From contig NZ_FNIC01000001.1 in NCBI RefSeq assembly GCF_900103935.1, positions 288,306 through 352,305 on the forward strand: a stretch of DNA of 64,000 nucleotides, read 5' to 3'. Positions 50,892 to 59,281 of this stretch are shown in pieces (positions within the stretch are counted from its first letter, which is position 1; each line of letters opens with the position of its first letter). Position numbers and translations under genes: made by a program. Under the pieces are notes generated by a model. That model saw only the letters and a program-made list of their open reading frames with translations. It was not told the DNA's origin and ran no database searches. This DNA is from Nocardioides szechwanensis. GTDB lineage: Bacteria; Actinomycetota; Actinomycetes; Propionibacteriales; Nocardioidaceae.

Positions 50892-51266
50892 ATGAGTGAG
50901 ACGCGACTTGCCGACCATGACCTGGCCGTGCTGGTGACCGACTGGATCGACTGGGCCGAGACCGCCAAGCGGCTCGAGGTCACGGTGGCCAAGGTCAAGA
51001 CCATGATCCGCCACCACGAGCTGGCCGCCGCCGTCCCCACGCCCGGCGAGGGGCAGAAGGTGCCCGCCGACCTGGTCCAGGACGGCTTCCCGGTCAAGGG
51101 ACTGCCCGGACTGCTCACGCTGATGCACGACAACAAGTACGACGACCGCGAGATCATCGCCTGGCTCTACCTCGAGCAGGACGACCTGCCCGGCCGCCCG
51201 ATCGACGCGCTGCGCGAGAACCGCGGCACCGAGGTCAAGCGCCGGGCCCAGGCCATGGCCTTCTGA
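50892..51266 (+). CDS. Rv2175c-like DNA-binding protein
   Basis: The 124-residue protein has a winged-helix-like DNA-binding part (WAETAKRLEVTVAKVKTMIR) and a C-terminal domain (PGLLTLMHDNKYDDREIIAWL). In M. tuberculosis Rv2175c is a PknL substrate whose phosphorylation abolishes DNA binding; divergence from pknL here supports the same pairing. Start ATG at 50892; no clear leaderless -10. Confidence 0.85.
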   Translation: MSETRLADHDLAVLVTDWIDWAETAKRLEVTVAKVKTMIRHHELAAAVPTPGEGQKVPADLVQDGFPVKGLPGLLTLMHDNKYDDREIIAWLYLEQDDLPGRPIDALRENRGTEVKRRAQAMAF

Positions 51267-51282
51267 AGCCCCACCTCGTGAC

Positions 51283-51726
51283 GTGACCTGGAACCGCACC
51301 ACGATCACCACCTTGGTGATCGTCGCCGTCTCGGTGGTGTTCGCCGCGGTGCTGTTCCGGGTGACCGACGACGGCTCGGTGGGTTCCCCCTCGTCGGGCG
51401 GCCCACCTGCCTCGTCGCCCCAGGCCGGCGACGTCGACCCCGAGAGCCGGCTGCCCTGGGTCGAGCTCACCGAGCTGCCGGTCGAGGCCCAGGGCACGGT
51501 CGCGCTGATCGACCAGGGCGGACCGTTCCCGTGCGCGAAGGACGGGTCGACGTTCGGCAACTTCGAAGGCCTGATGCCCGAGCACGAACGCGGCTACTAC
51601 GCGGAGTACACCGTGATCTTCGACTGCTCGGGCAACCGCGGCGCACGCCGGATCGTGGCGGGCGACCGGGGCGAGCTGTTCTACACCGACGACCACTACG
51701 AGTCGTTCGAGCGGATCCTGCGATGA
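51283..51726 (+). CDS. Secreted barnase-like ribonuclease
   Basis: The 147-residue protein has an N-terminal anchor or signal (8-25) and a C-terminal ribonuclease N1/barnase domain: E108 in AEYTV, R122 or R123 in GARRIV, and H138 in FYTDDHYESF match the catalytic Glu, Arg and His of barnase, with C84 and C115 likely bonded. It would be toxic inside the cell, and the next gene encodes its barstar-like inhibitor, overlapping by 4 nt. Confidence 0.9.
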   Translation: MTWNRTTITTLVIVAVSVVFAAVLFRVTDDGSVGSPSSGGPPASSPQAGDVDPESRLPWVELTELPVEAQGTVALIDQGGPFPCAKDGSTFGNFEGLMPEHERGYYAEYTVIFDCSGNRGARRIVAGDRGELFYTDDHYESFERILR

Positions 51727-52160
51727 GCGGCCTCTCCGGCGTCTTCGCCGGCCGCCGGCCGCCGGGCATCTACCGCTGGCACGCGGCGTACGACGTCAGC
51801 GACGTGCGGCACACCGTCGAGCACGCCGGCTGGCGGTTCGGCTACGTCGACGGCTGGCTGGCCGAGACGAAGGCGGAGTTCCTCGACGCGGTGGGGGTGG
51901 CGCTGGACTTCCCGGACTACTACGGCCGCAACTTCGACGCCCTCAACGACTGCCTGCGCGACCTCGCCGACCGGGGCGACGACACGGTGCTGCTCTGGGA
52001 CGGCTGGGGACCCTTCGCCCGCGCCGACGAGCAGGCGTTCGCGGTTGCCCTGCGCATCCTCACCGAGCGGGCCGAGGCGGCCGACCACGAGCGCGGCGGC
52101 AGGTTCCTCGTGCTCCTGCGCGGCGCAGGCCCGGACCTCGACGTCCCCAGCCTCGACTGA
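51723..52160 (+). CDS. Barstar-like ribonuclease inhibitor
   Basis: The 145-residue protein contains the barstar core FPDYYGRNFDALNDCLRDL and a VLLWDGWG strand, with the same order as barstar's binding helix and strand. It should bind and inhibit the adjacent ribonuclease. The overlapping ATGA ensures coupled expression. Confidence 0.9.
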   Translation: MSGLSGVFAGRRPPGIYRWHAAYDVSDVRHTVEHAGWRFGYVDGWLAETKAEFLDAVGVALDFPDYYGRNFDALNDCLRDLADRGDDTVLLWDGWGPFARADEQAFAVALRILTERAEAADHERGGRFLVLLRGAGPDLDVPSLD

Positions 52161-52171
52161 GCGACTGAGGC

Positions 52172-53260
52172 TCAGACGACGCGCTGCGTCGCCGCCGAGG
52201 CGAGCTGGCGCAGCACCTGGCCGGCCCGCTCGTCGACACCGGCCTGGTCGAGGCCGACGACCGCGAGCCGGGCCAGCTCGCCGATGACCTCCTCGACCTG
52301 GGCGTGGGCGCCGCTGCCGTCGATCACCTGGCGCAGCCGGTCGACCTGCTGCTCGTCGAGCGGGCGACCGAGGGAGCGGTCGAGCAGCTCTGCGTCCTCG
52401 CGCTCGGCGCCGTCGAGGGCCAGCGCCACGAGCACCGTGCGCTTGCCCTCCACCAGGTCGTCGCCGGCGGGCTTGCCGGTGGCGGCGGGGTCGCCGTACA
52501 CACCGAGCAGGTCGTCACGCAGCTGGAAGGCCTCGCCGAGCGGCAGCCCGAACGCCGACAGCCGCTGGAGCATCTCCGCGTCGGCGCCGCCGAGCGCGGC
52601 GCCGATGTGGAGCGGACGCTCGATGGAGTACTTCGCGGATTTGTAGCGCAGCACGGTCATCGCGGTCTCGACGTCGGCACGGCCGCGTGCCTGCACCGAC
52701 ACGTCGAGGAACTGGCCGGCGATCACCTCGGTCCGGCAGGCGTCGAAGAGCTCGAGCGCCGGAGCGACCCGCTCGGCCGGAAGCCCGCAGCGGCGCAGCA
52801 GCTCCTCCGACCAGCTGAGCAGCAGGTCGCCGAGCAGGATCGCCGCCGCGGCGCCGTACTGCGCCGGGTCGCCGCGCCACCCGTCGGCGCGGTGCTCGGC
52901 CTCGAAGGCGCGGTGCGTCGCGGGCCGGCCGCGGCGGGTGTCGGAGGCGTCCATGTAGTCGTCGTGCACGAGCGCGCTGGCGTGCAGCATCTCGAGCGAG
53001 GCGCAGGCGCGGGCGAGCGCCGCCTCGTCCTCGACGTCGGGCCGGACCGCCCGGTAGCCCCAGTAGCAGAACGCGGCGCGGAAGCGCTTGCCCCCGGACA
53101 CGGCCCGGCGGGCCTCGGCGACCAGCCGGGCGGCATCGGGGCCGAGCGGCGTCAGCGTGGCGGACTGCTCGTCGAGGAAGGTGTCGAGTGCTTCCTGGAC
53201 CGTCGCCCGGAAGGCCTCGCTGTCCCACTGGTCCGGCTCAGTCGTCCCGTCGCTCGCCAC
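52172..53260 (-). CDS. idsA: Polyprenyl (geranylgeranyl) diphosphate synthase
   Basis: The 362-residue enzyme has first aspartate-rich motif DDYMD (about 97), GKRFR and a second DD motif in FQLRDDLLGVYGD, the IPP-synthase signature of trans-prenyltransferases. It makes a C15-C20 or longer prenyl diphosphate. GTG at 53260 is leaderless by TAGTCT 7 nt upstream (53268-53273, minus strand). Rv2173 (idsA2) is its neighbourhood match. Confidence 0.9.
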   Translation of the reverse strand: MASDGTTEPDQWDSEAFRATVQEALDTFLDEQSATLTPLGPDAARLVAEARRAVSGGKRFRAAFCYWGYRAVRPDVEDEAALARACASLEMLHASALVHDDYMDASDTRRGRPATHRAFEAEHRADGWRGDPAQYGAAAAILLGDLLLSWSEELLRRCGLPAERVAPALELFDACRTEVIAGQFLDVSVQARGRADVETAMTVLRYKSAKYSIERPLHIGAALGGADAEMLQRLSAFGLPLGEAFQLRDDLLGVYGDPAATGKPAGDDLVEGKRTVLVALALDGAEREDAELLDRSLGRPLDEQQVDRLRQVIDGSGAHAQVEEVIGELARLAVVGLDQAGVDERAGQVLRQLASAATQRVV

Positions 53261-53318
53261 GCGCCCGAGACTAGTGGCCATAGTGCGGTCAGGATTCGTT
53301 GGGCATCGCCCGGCTACC

Positions 53319-53324
53319 TACACT
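53319..53324 (+). promoter_or_regulatory. -10 hexamer TACACT, leaderless
   Basis: TACACT is followed by 6 nt and ATG at 53331. Confidence 0.5.
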
Positions 53325-53330
53325 TCCGGC

Positions 53331-54221
53331 ATGTCGACGCACCGCGGACGAGGCATGGCCGAGCTGATCCACGAGGGTCGGCGGTCGTTCTCGTTCGAGT
53401 TCTTCCCGCCCCGCGACGAGGCCGGCGAAGCCCAGCTCTGGCAGGCGATTCAGGACCTCGAGCCCTACGAGCCGACGTTCGTCTCGGTGACGTACGGCGC
53501 CGGCGGGTCCAGCCGCGACACCACGATCCGGGTCACCAGCAGGATCGCCCGCGAGACGTCGATGACGCCGATGGCGCACCTGACCTGCGTGGGCCACACC
53601 CGCGAGGAGCTGGAGCACATCCTCGACTCCTACATCGAGGCCGGCGTCCACCACGTGATGGCGCTGCGCGGCGACCCGTCCGAGGGCCCGCGTGCCGCGT
53701 GGACGCCCACCGAGGGCGGGCTCAACTACGCCACCGAGCTGGTCGAGATGGCCCACTCCCGCGGTGACTTCCGCATCGGCGTGGCCGCCTTCCCCGAGGG
53801 CCACCCGTCCGCCGAGTCGCTCGACCAGGACGCCGAGGTGCTCGTCGCCAAGGCCCGGGCCGGCGCGGAGTTCGCGGTGACCCAGATGTTCTTCCGCTCC
53901 GAGGACTACTTCGGGCTGGTCGAGCGGGTGCGCGCCCACGGCGTCGACATGCCGATCCTGCCCGGCATCATGCCGATCCTGAACCTCGCCGCGATCCGCC
54001 GCCAGGGCGAGCTGATCGGGACCGACGTACCCGACGACATCGTGGCGCGGATCGCGGCCAAGGACGGCGACCCGGTCGCCATGCGCGCCGAGGGCATCGC
54101 GATCGCGGGCGAGCTCTGCGAGGAGCTGCTCGCGGGCGGCGCCCCGGGCCTGCACTTCTACACGCTCAACCGGTCCAAGGCGACGCGCGAGATCTTCGAG
54201 CACCTCAAGATCACGGTCTGA
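53331..54221 (+). CDS. metF: Methylenetetrahydrofolate reductase
   Basis: The 296-residue FAD enzyme has FEFFPPRDE, SVTYGAGGS, LTCVGHTREEL, ALRGDP and QMFFRSEDYF, the MetF signature. It makes methyltetrahydrofolate for methionine synthesis. The matching gene near idsA2 in M. tuberculosis is Rv2172c. Confidence 0.95.
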   Translation: MSTHRGRGMAELIHEGRRSFSFEFFPPRDEAGEAQLWQAIQDLEPYEPTFVSVTYGAGGSSRDTTIRVTSRIARETSMTPMAHLTCVGHTREELEHILDSYIEAGVHHVMALRGDPSEGPRAAWTPTEGGLNYATELVEMAHSRGDFRIGVAAFPEGHPSAESLDQDAEVLVAKARAGAEFAVTQMFFRSEDYFGLVERVRAHGVDMPILPGIMPILNLAAIRRQGELIGTDVPDDIVARIAAKDGDPVAMRAEGIAIAGELCEELLAGGAPGLHFYTLNRSKATREIFEHLKITV

Positions 54222-54246
54222 GCCTCGGACGACTAGCGTCGCGAGC

Positions 54247-54846
54247 ATGCGCACCATCACCGTCACCGGTCACGGCACCGCCACGGTCGTCCCCGACACC
54301 GCGGTCGTCCGCGTCAGCGCCGTCCACCGGGCGCCCACGCTGGCCGAGGCCCTGGCCGGCGCCTCGTCCGCCGGCGCCGCCGTGACGACCGTGGCCCGCG
54401 CCCACGTCGACGCAGCCCGGCTGTCGTCGCGCGAGCTGTCGGTCTGGCCCGCCCACGACCACGAGGGACGCCAGTCCGGCTTCGAGGCACGGCACGCCTA
54501 CACCGTCACCTGCGGCGACCTCGACGTCGCCGGCACGCTCGTCGCCGAGCTCGCGGCGCAGGTCGGCGACCGTCTCCAGGTGGAGGGGGTCTCGCTCGAG
54601 GTGTCCGACACCGCCGCCGCGGTGACCGCCGCACGCGAGGCGGCGTACGCCGATGCCCGCGCCCGCGCCGAGCACCTCGCCGGTCTCGCCCACGTGTCGC
54701 TCGGTGACGTGCAGTCGGTCGTCGAAGGGGGCGGCGTGGTCCCGATGGCGCGCGGCTTCGAGGCGATGGCCAAGGGCGACGTGGTCCTCGAGCCGGGCGA
54801 GAGCTCGCTCGGCCAGGCGCTCACCGTCACCTGGGCGATCCTGTAG
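54247..54846 (+). CDS. SIMPL (YggE-like) domain protein
   Basis: The 199-residue protein begins MRTITVTGHGTATVVPDTAVVRV and has the VSVWPA/ALTVTW strands of SIMPL (YggE) proteins, which are often periplasmic or membrane-associated and of unclear role. No clear signal peptide. ATG is leaderless by TAGCGT 7 nt upstream (54234-54239). Confidence 0.85.
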   Translation: MRTITVTGHGTATVVPDTAVVRVSAVHRAPTLAEALAGASSAGAAVTTVARAHVDAARLSSRELSVWPAHDHEGRQSGFEARHAYTVTCGDLDVAGTLVAELAAQVGDRLQVEGVSLEVSDTAAAVTAAREAAYADARARAEHLAGLAHVSLGDVQSVVEGGGVVPMARGFEAMAKGDVVLEPGESSLGQALTVTWAIL

Positions 54847-54847
54847 C

Positions 54848-56149
54848 TCAGGCCGGCCCGATCGCCTGCGCCACGAGCGCGGCCGACAGCCCGACGTACG
54901 GCAGCCCGCCGCCGGGAGTGGCGTGGGCCCCGGCGGCGTAGACGCCGGGGATGGGGGTCGTCGGCCCGAGCCGCTGCCGCACGGTCGCGCGTCCTTGCCA
55001 GAGCACGCCCATCGGTGAGCCGCCCCAGTCGTCGACCAGGTCGCGGGGCGAGCGGTCGACGCGGACGACGACCTGCTCGCGCACGTCGATCTTGTGCCGG
55101 GCCAGTGCCCGCAGGAGGTCCTCGGCGAGCTTGCCGCGCCCGTGGACCGTCCACGCGGCGCCGCCCTCGGGCGCCGTGCCTCCGGTGCGTACGACGAGCA
55201 GCGGGTCGCCGTGCAGGACCAGCTCGCGGGGGAGGTCGGGCAGCTCGCCCTCGAGACCGAGGTAGCTGACCACGGGCGGGATCGCCGGCATCGTGCGCTC
55301 GACGTACGACGCGAGCGCCGGCAGGCGGCGCGGGTCGATGGCCACCACGACGACATCGGCGGCGATCTCGCCCAGGTCGGTGGCCACGGCGGCGACCCGG
55401 CCCTCGCGCACGACGAGGTCGCGGACCGGGGTGTCGGTGAGCACGGTGACGCCGCGGGTCGCGAGCCGGGCCTCGAGGGCGGTCGCGAGGGCACCCATGC
55501 CGCCGGTGATCGTCCAGGCGTCGAAGCGCTGCTCGAGGTAGGCGCGCAGCCCCGCCCACGCCGGCACGTTGCGCAGGTCGTGTCCCTCGGCGACGAACGG
55601 GTACCCGGCGACGAGGGCGAGCCGCTCGTCGCGGAAGCTCTTGCGCAGGCGCTTGTGGAGGGTCTCGCGGCTGTTGAGCCGGGCCGCCACCTCCTTGGGC
55701 AGGGCGGCCGGGTCCCAGGGGACCTCGAAGTAGCCGCGGCGCAGCACCTCCCAGTCCTCGTTGAACGACTCCACGTAGTCGACCCAGACCTGCCCGAGGC
55801 CGCGGCCGAGCTCGTCGAACGCCGCCAGCTGGGCGCCGCGCGTCCCGCCGGGGAGCCGGACGCTGGTGCGGTCCTCGAAGCGGTGCTCACGCACGACGTC
55901 GAGCGCGACCAGTTCGAGCTCCTTCTCGACCGGGCGGCCGGACTTGCGGAAGAGGTCGCGCACCACCGCGGGCAGCAGCGTCGACGTGGCCGCGCCGTCC
56001 CAGGTGTAGCCGCTCTCGCTGACCGTGCCGAGGGCCCCGCCCAGCGTGCGTGCGCGTTCGAGGAGCGTGACCTCGTGGCCGAGCTTGGCCAGCCGGGCCG
56101 CCGACGCGAGGCCGCCGAAGCCACCCCCGACCACCACCACCCGCGCCAT
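54848..56149 (-). CDS. Phytoene desaturase-like FAD oxidoreductase
   Basis: The 433-residue flavoprotein has dinucleotide-binding VVVVGGGFGGLASAARL at 4-20 and a C-terminal VYAAGAHATPGGGLP motif typical of carotenoid desaturase-like NAD(P)/FAD oxidoreductases. Its substrate is unknown, and no phytoene synthase is nearby. ATG is leaderless by TAGGGT 7 nt upstream, which overlaps the stop of the ATP-grasp gene. Confidence 0.85.
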   Translation of the reverse strand: MARVVVVGGGFGGLASAARLAKLGHEVTLLERARTLGGALGTVSESGYTWDGAATSTLLPAVVRDLFRKSGRPVEKELELVALDVVREHRFEDRTSVRLPGGTRGAQLAAFDELGRGLGQVWVDYVESFNEDWEVLRRGYFEVPWDPAALPKEVAARLNSRETLHKRLRKSFRDERLALVAGYPFVAEGHDLRNVPAWAGLRAYLEQRFDAWTITGGMGALATALEARLATRGVTVLTDTPVRDLVVREGRVAAVATDLGEIAADVVVVAIDPRRLPALASYVERTMPAIPPVVSYLGLEGELPDLPRELVLHGDPLLVVRTGGTAPEGGAAWTVHGRGKLAEDLLRALARHKIDVREQVVVRVDRSPRDLVDDWGGSPMGVLWQGRATVRQRLGPTTPIPGVYAAGAHATPGGGLPYVGLSAALVAQAIGPA

Positions 56150-56159
56150 GGCGGCGACC

Positions 56160-57575
56160 CTACTGGCGAATCGGTCGGCGCACGTCGGGGGCGGCCTCCA
56201 GCGCCCCGAAGCCGGTGCCGAACTCACGGTCGACGAACCGGAACAGCCCCGCGTTGACGGTCGCGAGCCGCTGGCCGCGCACGAGTGCGGCGCAGGGGTC
56301 GAGCTTGGCGAACAGCCCGGTGGCGGTGTCGGCCGCGACCAGCGTGTTGCCGGTCTCGCGGTCGGCGCGCGCGAAGTCGCGCCCGTCCCAGGCGACCGGG
56401 AAGGCGACGTCGCCGCCCACCTTGGCGTCGCCCTCCGACATCGCGACCGCCTTGGCGGCGCGCCGGGAGTCCATCAGCGGCACCAGCCGCTCGAGGTCGG
56501 CGACGGTCAGCCCGGTGTCGACGCCCGCGACCAGGTTGGCCTGGAGCAGGGTGAAGAACCACCGGTCGACCTCGGAGACCACCGTCGCGCCGGCGGACAT
56601 CCTCGAGTTGAGCTCGGTGGGCAGGAAGCCGTCGGCGGTCAGCACCCCGTCGATCCCGAACGCGCCCCGGTAGCCGTGGGCCGACGCGAGGTGCGCGCCC
56701 ACCCGTCGTACGGCGTCACGCATGGCGTCGCGGTCGGCGTCGGGCGGGTCCCACGTCGTGCCGATGCCGCCGTAGACGAAGCGCCGCTCGCCCACGTCGC
56801 GCAGCGTCGCGATCTCGACCGGCCGGAACGCCGCCGTGCCGTCGGGCAGCACGACGCCGTGGATCGAGCACGGCACGCCCTCGAGGAACGGCATCACCCG
56901 GACCCGGTCGCAGCGCGGTGCGAAGAACCGGAGGGCGCCGGCCCGGTCCCGCTCGTCGAGCACCCAGCGCACGTAGTTGCCGCCGCCGTTGAACCCGTCG
57001 CGCGCATCGCCCGACCACACCGCGCCGAGCGGACCGGCCAGCTCGTCGGTCGCGGCCCCGAGGGCGTCGGGCTCGGTGGCCACGATGCGGTACGGCGCGC
57101 CTGGCACGCCCGCCGCCTCCCACACGGCGTCGGCGACCATCTTGTCCTCGAGCGCGAGGAACGCGGCCGGCCGGCCGAAGGTGACCGGGCGCCCGTCGAT
57201 CGGCTCGTCGGTCGTGACGAACGGGTTGGTGAACCACACGCCCTCACGGGCGGGGTCGAACCGCTCCACCGCGGCGGCGGCCCCCGGCGGCAGCTCGCGC
57301 GCCATCCGGTCCATCAGCCGCAGCTCGTCGGTGACCGAGTCGACGTCCGGCGGCACGATCTCCACGACCTCCGCGTCGTCCGGCTCGGGAATCGGCCCGG
57401 CCCCGCGACCGGTCGACACGACCAGCACCGGGCAGCCGAGGCCGCGCAGCCAGGACACGGCCTGGGTGGCCCCGGCCAGGATGCTCGGGCCCACGACGAC
57501 CGGCCGCCCGGCGTAGAGCGCGGCCAGCCGAGCGGTCACGGCGGCGCGGACGGCGTCGTCGCTCAGGTCCTCCAT
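56160..57575 (-). CDS. ATP-grasp domain protein
   Basis: The 471-residue protein has an N-terminal domain (about 1-120), then an ATP-grasp fold with LEDKMVADAVWEAAG, a PFLEGVPCSIHGVVL segment and ELNSRMSAG that supplies Mg-binding Asn/Arg residues. ATP-grasp enzymes ligate a carboxylate to an amine or thiol through acyl phosphate; the product is unknown. It is upstream of the oxidoreductase with an overlapping promoter, so the two may act in one pathway (inference). Confidence 0.8.
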   Translation of the reverse strand: MEDLSDDAVRAAVTARLAALYAGRPVVVGPSILAGATQAVSWLRGLGCPVLVVSTGRGAGPIPEPDDAEVVEIVPPDVDSVTDELRLMDRMARELPPGAAAAVERFDPAREGVWFTNPFVTTDEPIDGRPVTFGRPAAFLALEDKMVADAVWEAAGVPGAPYRIVATEPDALGAATDELAGPLGAVWSGDARDGFNGGGNYVRWVLDERDRAGALRFFAPRCDRVRVMPFLEGVPCSIHGVVLPDGTAAFRPVEIATLRDVGERRFVYGGIGTTWDPPDADRDAMRDAVRRVGAHLASAHGYRGAFGIDGVLTADGFLPTELNSRMSAGATVVSEVDRWFFTLLQANLVAGVDTGLTVADLERLVPLMDSRRAAKAVAMSEGDAKVGGDVAFPVAWDGRDFARADRETGNTLVAADTATGLFAKLDPCAALVRGQRLATVNAGLFRFVDREFGTGFGALEAAPDVRRPIRQ

Positions 57576-57711
57576 GTGGAGACGCTAGTGCCGCGTGTCG
57601 AAGTAGTTGGGTGTTTGGCGTACTCAGGGTGTCGGCCTCGCAAGGCGGCGGCGCGAAGGCATACCTGGTCGTCTGTTGAGCGTCGCCAACGCAGCGAGGT
57701 GCGTGCCATGG

Positions 57712-57726
57712 GCGCGCGAAGCGCGC
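57712..57726. terminator. GC hairpin downstream of the DUF4126 gene
   Basis: GCGCGC and GCGCGC flank GAA. It lies in the 172-nt gap between DUF4126 and the ATP-grasp gene, which holds no other recognised feature. Confidence 0.35.
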
Positions 57727-57747
57727 AAGAACTTCGGACACGGGGCA

Positions 57748-58356
57748 CTAGGTGACCGAGGTGGGGCCGGCCACTGGTTTGCGGTCGCGTCGCTGGCGCA
57801 CCCGCCGCCAGCCGCGGCGCACGAGCTTGGCCACCAGGTAGAGCACGACCAGGCCGACGGCGAGCAGCACGCCCGCGATCGCGGCGGCGGCCGCGGGGTG
57901 CTCGACCGCGAACCACACCAGGGCGAGCACGGTGACGTCCTCGGCGACGCTGGCACCGATGTTGGTGACCGGCTCGGGCGAGGAGTTGATCGCGAGCCGG
58001 CTGCCGGCCTTGACGAGGTGCGAGAGCAGCGCGGTGCCGCCGCCGACCACGCCGTTGACGGCCTGCGCCAGGGAGTCGGCGTCGCCGGCGAGGAGCACGC
58101 CGATGACCGCGCCCGCCGTGGGCCGCACCAGCGTGGAGACGACGTCCCAGGCGGAGTCGACGTAGGGGATCTTGTCGGCCACGAACTCCATCGCGTAGAG
58201 GAACCCGGCCACCGTCAGCACCTCCCAGCGGCCGAGGGCGTCGGGGATCTCGGCAACGTTGCCGACGCGGTCGTAGATGCCGAGCACCAGCACGACCAGG
58301 TAGGCGTTGACGCCGCTGGCCCAGCCGCTCGAGAACGCCAGGGGGAGGGACTCCAC
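57748..58356 (-). CDS. DUF4126 membrane protein
   Basis: The 202-residue protein has five to six helices, SGWASGVNAYLVVLVLG at 9-25, DSAWDVVSTLVRPTAGAVIG, and a basic C-terminal tail, typical of DUF4126. Function unknown. GTG at 58356 is leaderless by TACGAT 7 nt upstream (58364-58369, minus strand). Confidence 0.82.
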   Translation of the reverse strand: MESLPLAFSSGWASGVNAYLVVLVLGIYDRVGNVAEIPDALGRWEVLTVAGFLYAMEFVADKIPYVDSAWDVVSTLVRPTAGAVIGVLLAGDADSLAQAVNGVVGGGTALLSHLVKAGSRLAINSSPEPVTNIGASVAEDVTVLALVWFAVEHPAAAAAIAGVLLAVGLVVLYLVAKLVRRGWRRVRQRRDRKPVAGPTSVT

Positions 58357-58388
58357 GCAGGTGATCGTAGGCGCCGGGCCCGTCGGCG

Positions 58389-58748
58389 CTAGGGCGCGGA
58401 GATGATCCGGGCGAGCGAGTCGGCGTCCCGTCCGACGACCGTGGTGCCGTCGGCGGCGGTCAGGATCGGGCGTTGGAGGGCGCGCGGGTGGGCGGCCAGG
58501 GCGGCGATCCACGCGTCGCGGTGCGCCGGCTCGCGGGGCAGGTCGATGCCCTCCTCGGCGGCCTCCTTGGCGCGAGCGATGTCCCAGGGCTCCAGCCCGA
58601 GCCGGTCGAGCACCCCCGCGATCTCCTCGGCGTTCGGCGGGTCCTCGAGGTAGCGGCGTACGACGTAGTCGGCACCGGCCGCGTCGAGCTCCGACACCGC
58701 GGTGCGGCACTTGGAGCACGCGGGGTTGAGCCAGATCTCGATACTCAT
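58389..58748 (-). CDS. ArsC/Spx-family reductase-like protein
   Basis: The 119-residue protein has NPACSKCR with C11 and C14, YLEDPPNAEEI, and a late LQRPIL segment, the ArsC/YffB family pattern. A thiol-dependent arsenate reductase is possible, but many family members have other roles and no other ars gene is beside it. It follows the YbaK gene by 1 nt. Confidence 0.8.
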   Translation of the reverse strand: MSIEIWLNPACSKCRTAVSELDAAGADYVVRRYLEDPPNAEEIAGVLDRLGLEPWDIARAKEAAEEGIDLPREPAHRDAWIAALAAHPRALQRPILTAADGTTVVGRDADSLARIISAP

Positions 58749-58749
58749 G

Positions 58750-59226
58750 TCACTCGACGTCGATCTCGGTGGCGCCGGTGAGGGCGACCAGCTCGTCGTA
58801 CGACGTGGAGAAGACCGCGGCCGGGTGGCCGGCGGCGGCCCAGACGACGTCGTACCTGCGCAGCCAGGGGTCGAGGTACGTCGGCACCGGTGCCGGGTGG
58901 GCGATGGGGGAGACCCCGCCGATCACCTGGCCGGTGTGCTCGCGCACGAACTCGGGCTTGGCCCGCCGCAGCGCACCGACCCCGAGGGTGGCCGAGACCT
59001 TGGCCTGGTCGACCCGGTGGGCGCCGGAGGTGAGGATCAGGACCGGGGCGCCGTCGGCCTCGAAGACCAGGCTGTTGGCGATCGCCCCGACCTCGCAGCC
59101 CAGCGCCTCCGCGGCCAGTGCGGCGGTGTGGACGCTGTCGGGCAGAATGACGATCTCGCCCACCCCACCGAGACGAGCATGCTCGCCCCGGAAGCGCGCG
59201 ATACCGGGGTGCTCCGTCGTCGTCAT
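58750..59226 (-). CDS. YbaK/EbsC-family aminoacyl-tRNA deacylase
   Basis: The 158-residue protein has TTTEHPGIARFRGEHA, IANSLVFEADG, SGAHRVDQAK and GGVSPIAHP, the YbaK/ProX editing domain pattern that removes mischarged amino acids (for example Cys-tRNA-Pro). ATG is leaderless by TAGAGT 6 nt upstream (59233-59238, minus strand). Confidence 0.85.
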   Translation of the reverse strand: MTTTEHPGIARFRGEHARLGGVGEIVILPDSVHTAALAAEALGCEVGAIANSLVFEADGAPVLILTSGAHRVDQAKVSATLGVGALRRAKPEFVREHTGQVIGGVSPIAHPAPVPTYLDPWLRRYDVVWAAAGHPAAVFSTSYDELVALTGATEIDVE

Positions 59227-59281
59227 GGTGCGACTCTAGTGTCGCCGCCCGGCGCAGTGCCCCAGAGAGAACAGGTGTTCC

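Noticed and set aside
57576..57747. Possible small gene in the gap between ATP-grasp and DUF4126 genes
   Set aside because: Open frames here lack a ribosome-binding site, start context or recognisable sequence; only a GC hairpin was seen.
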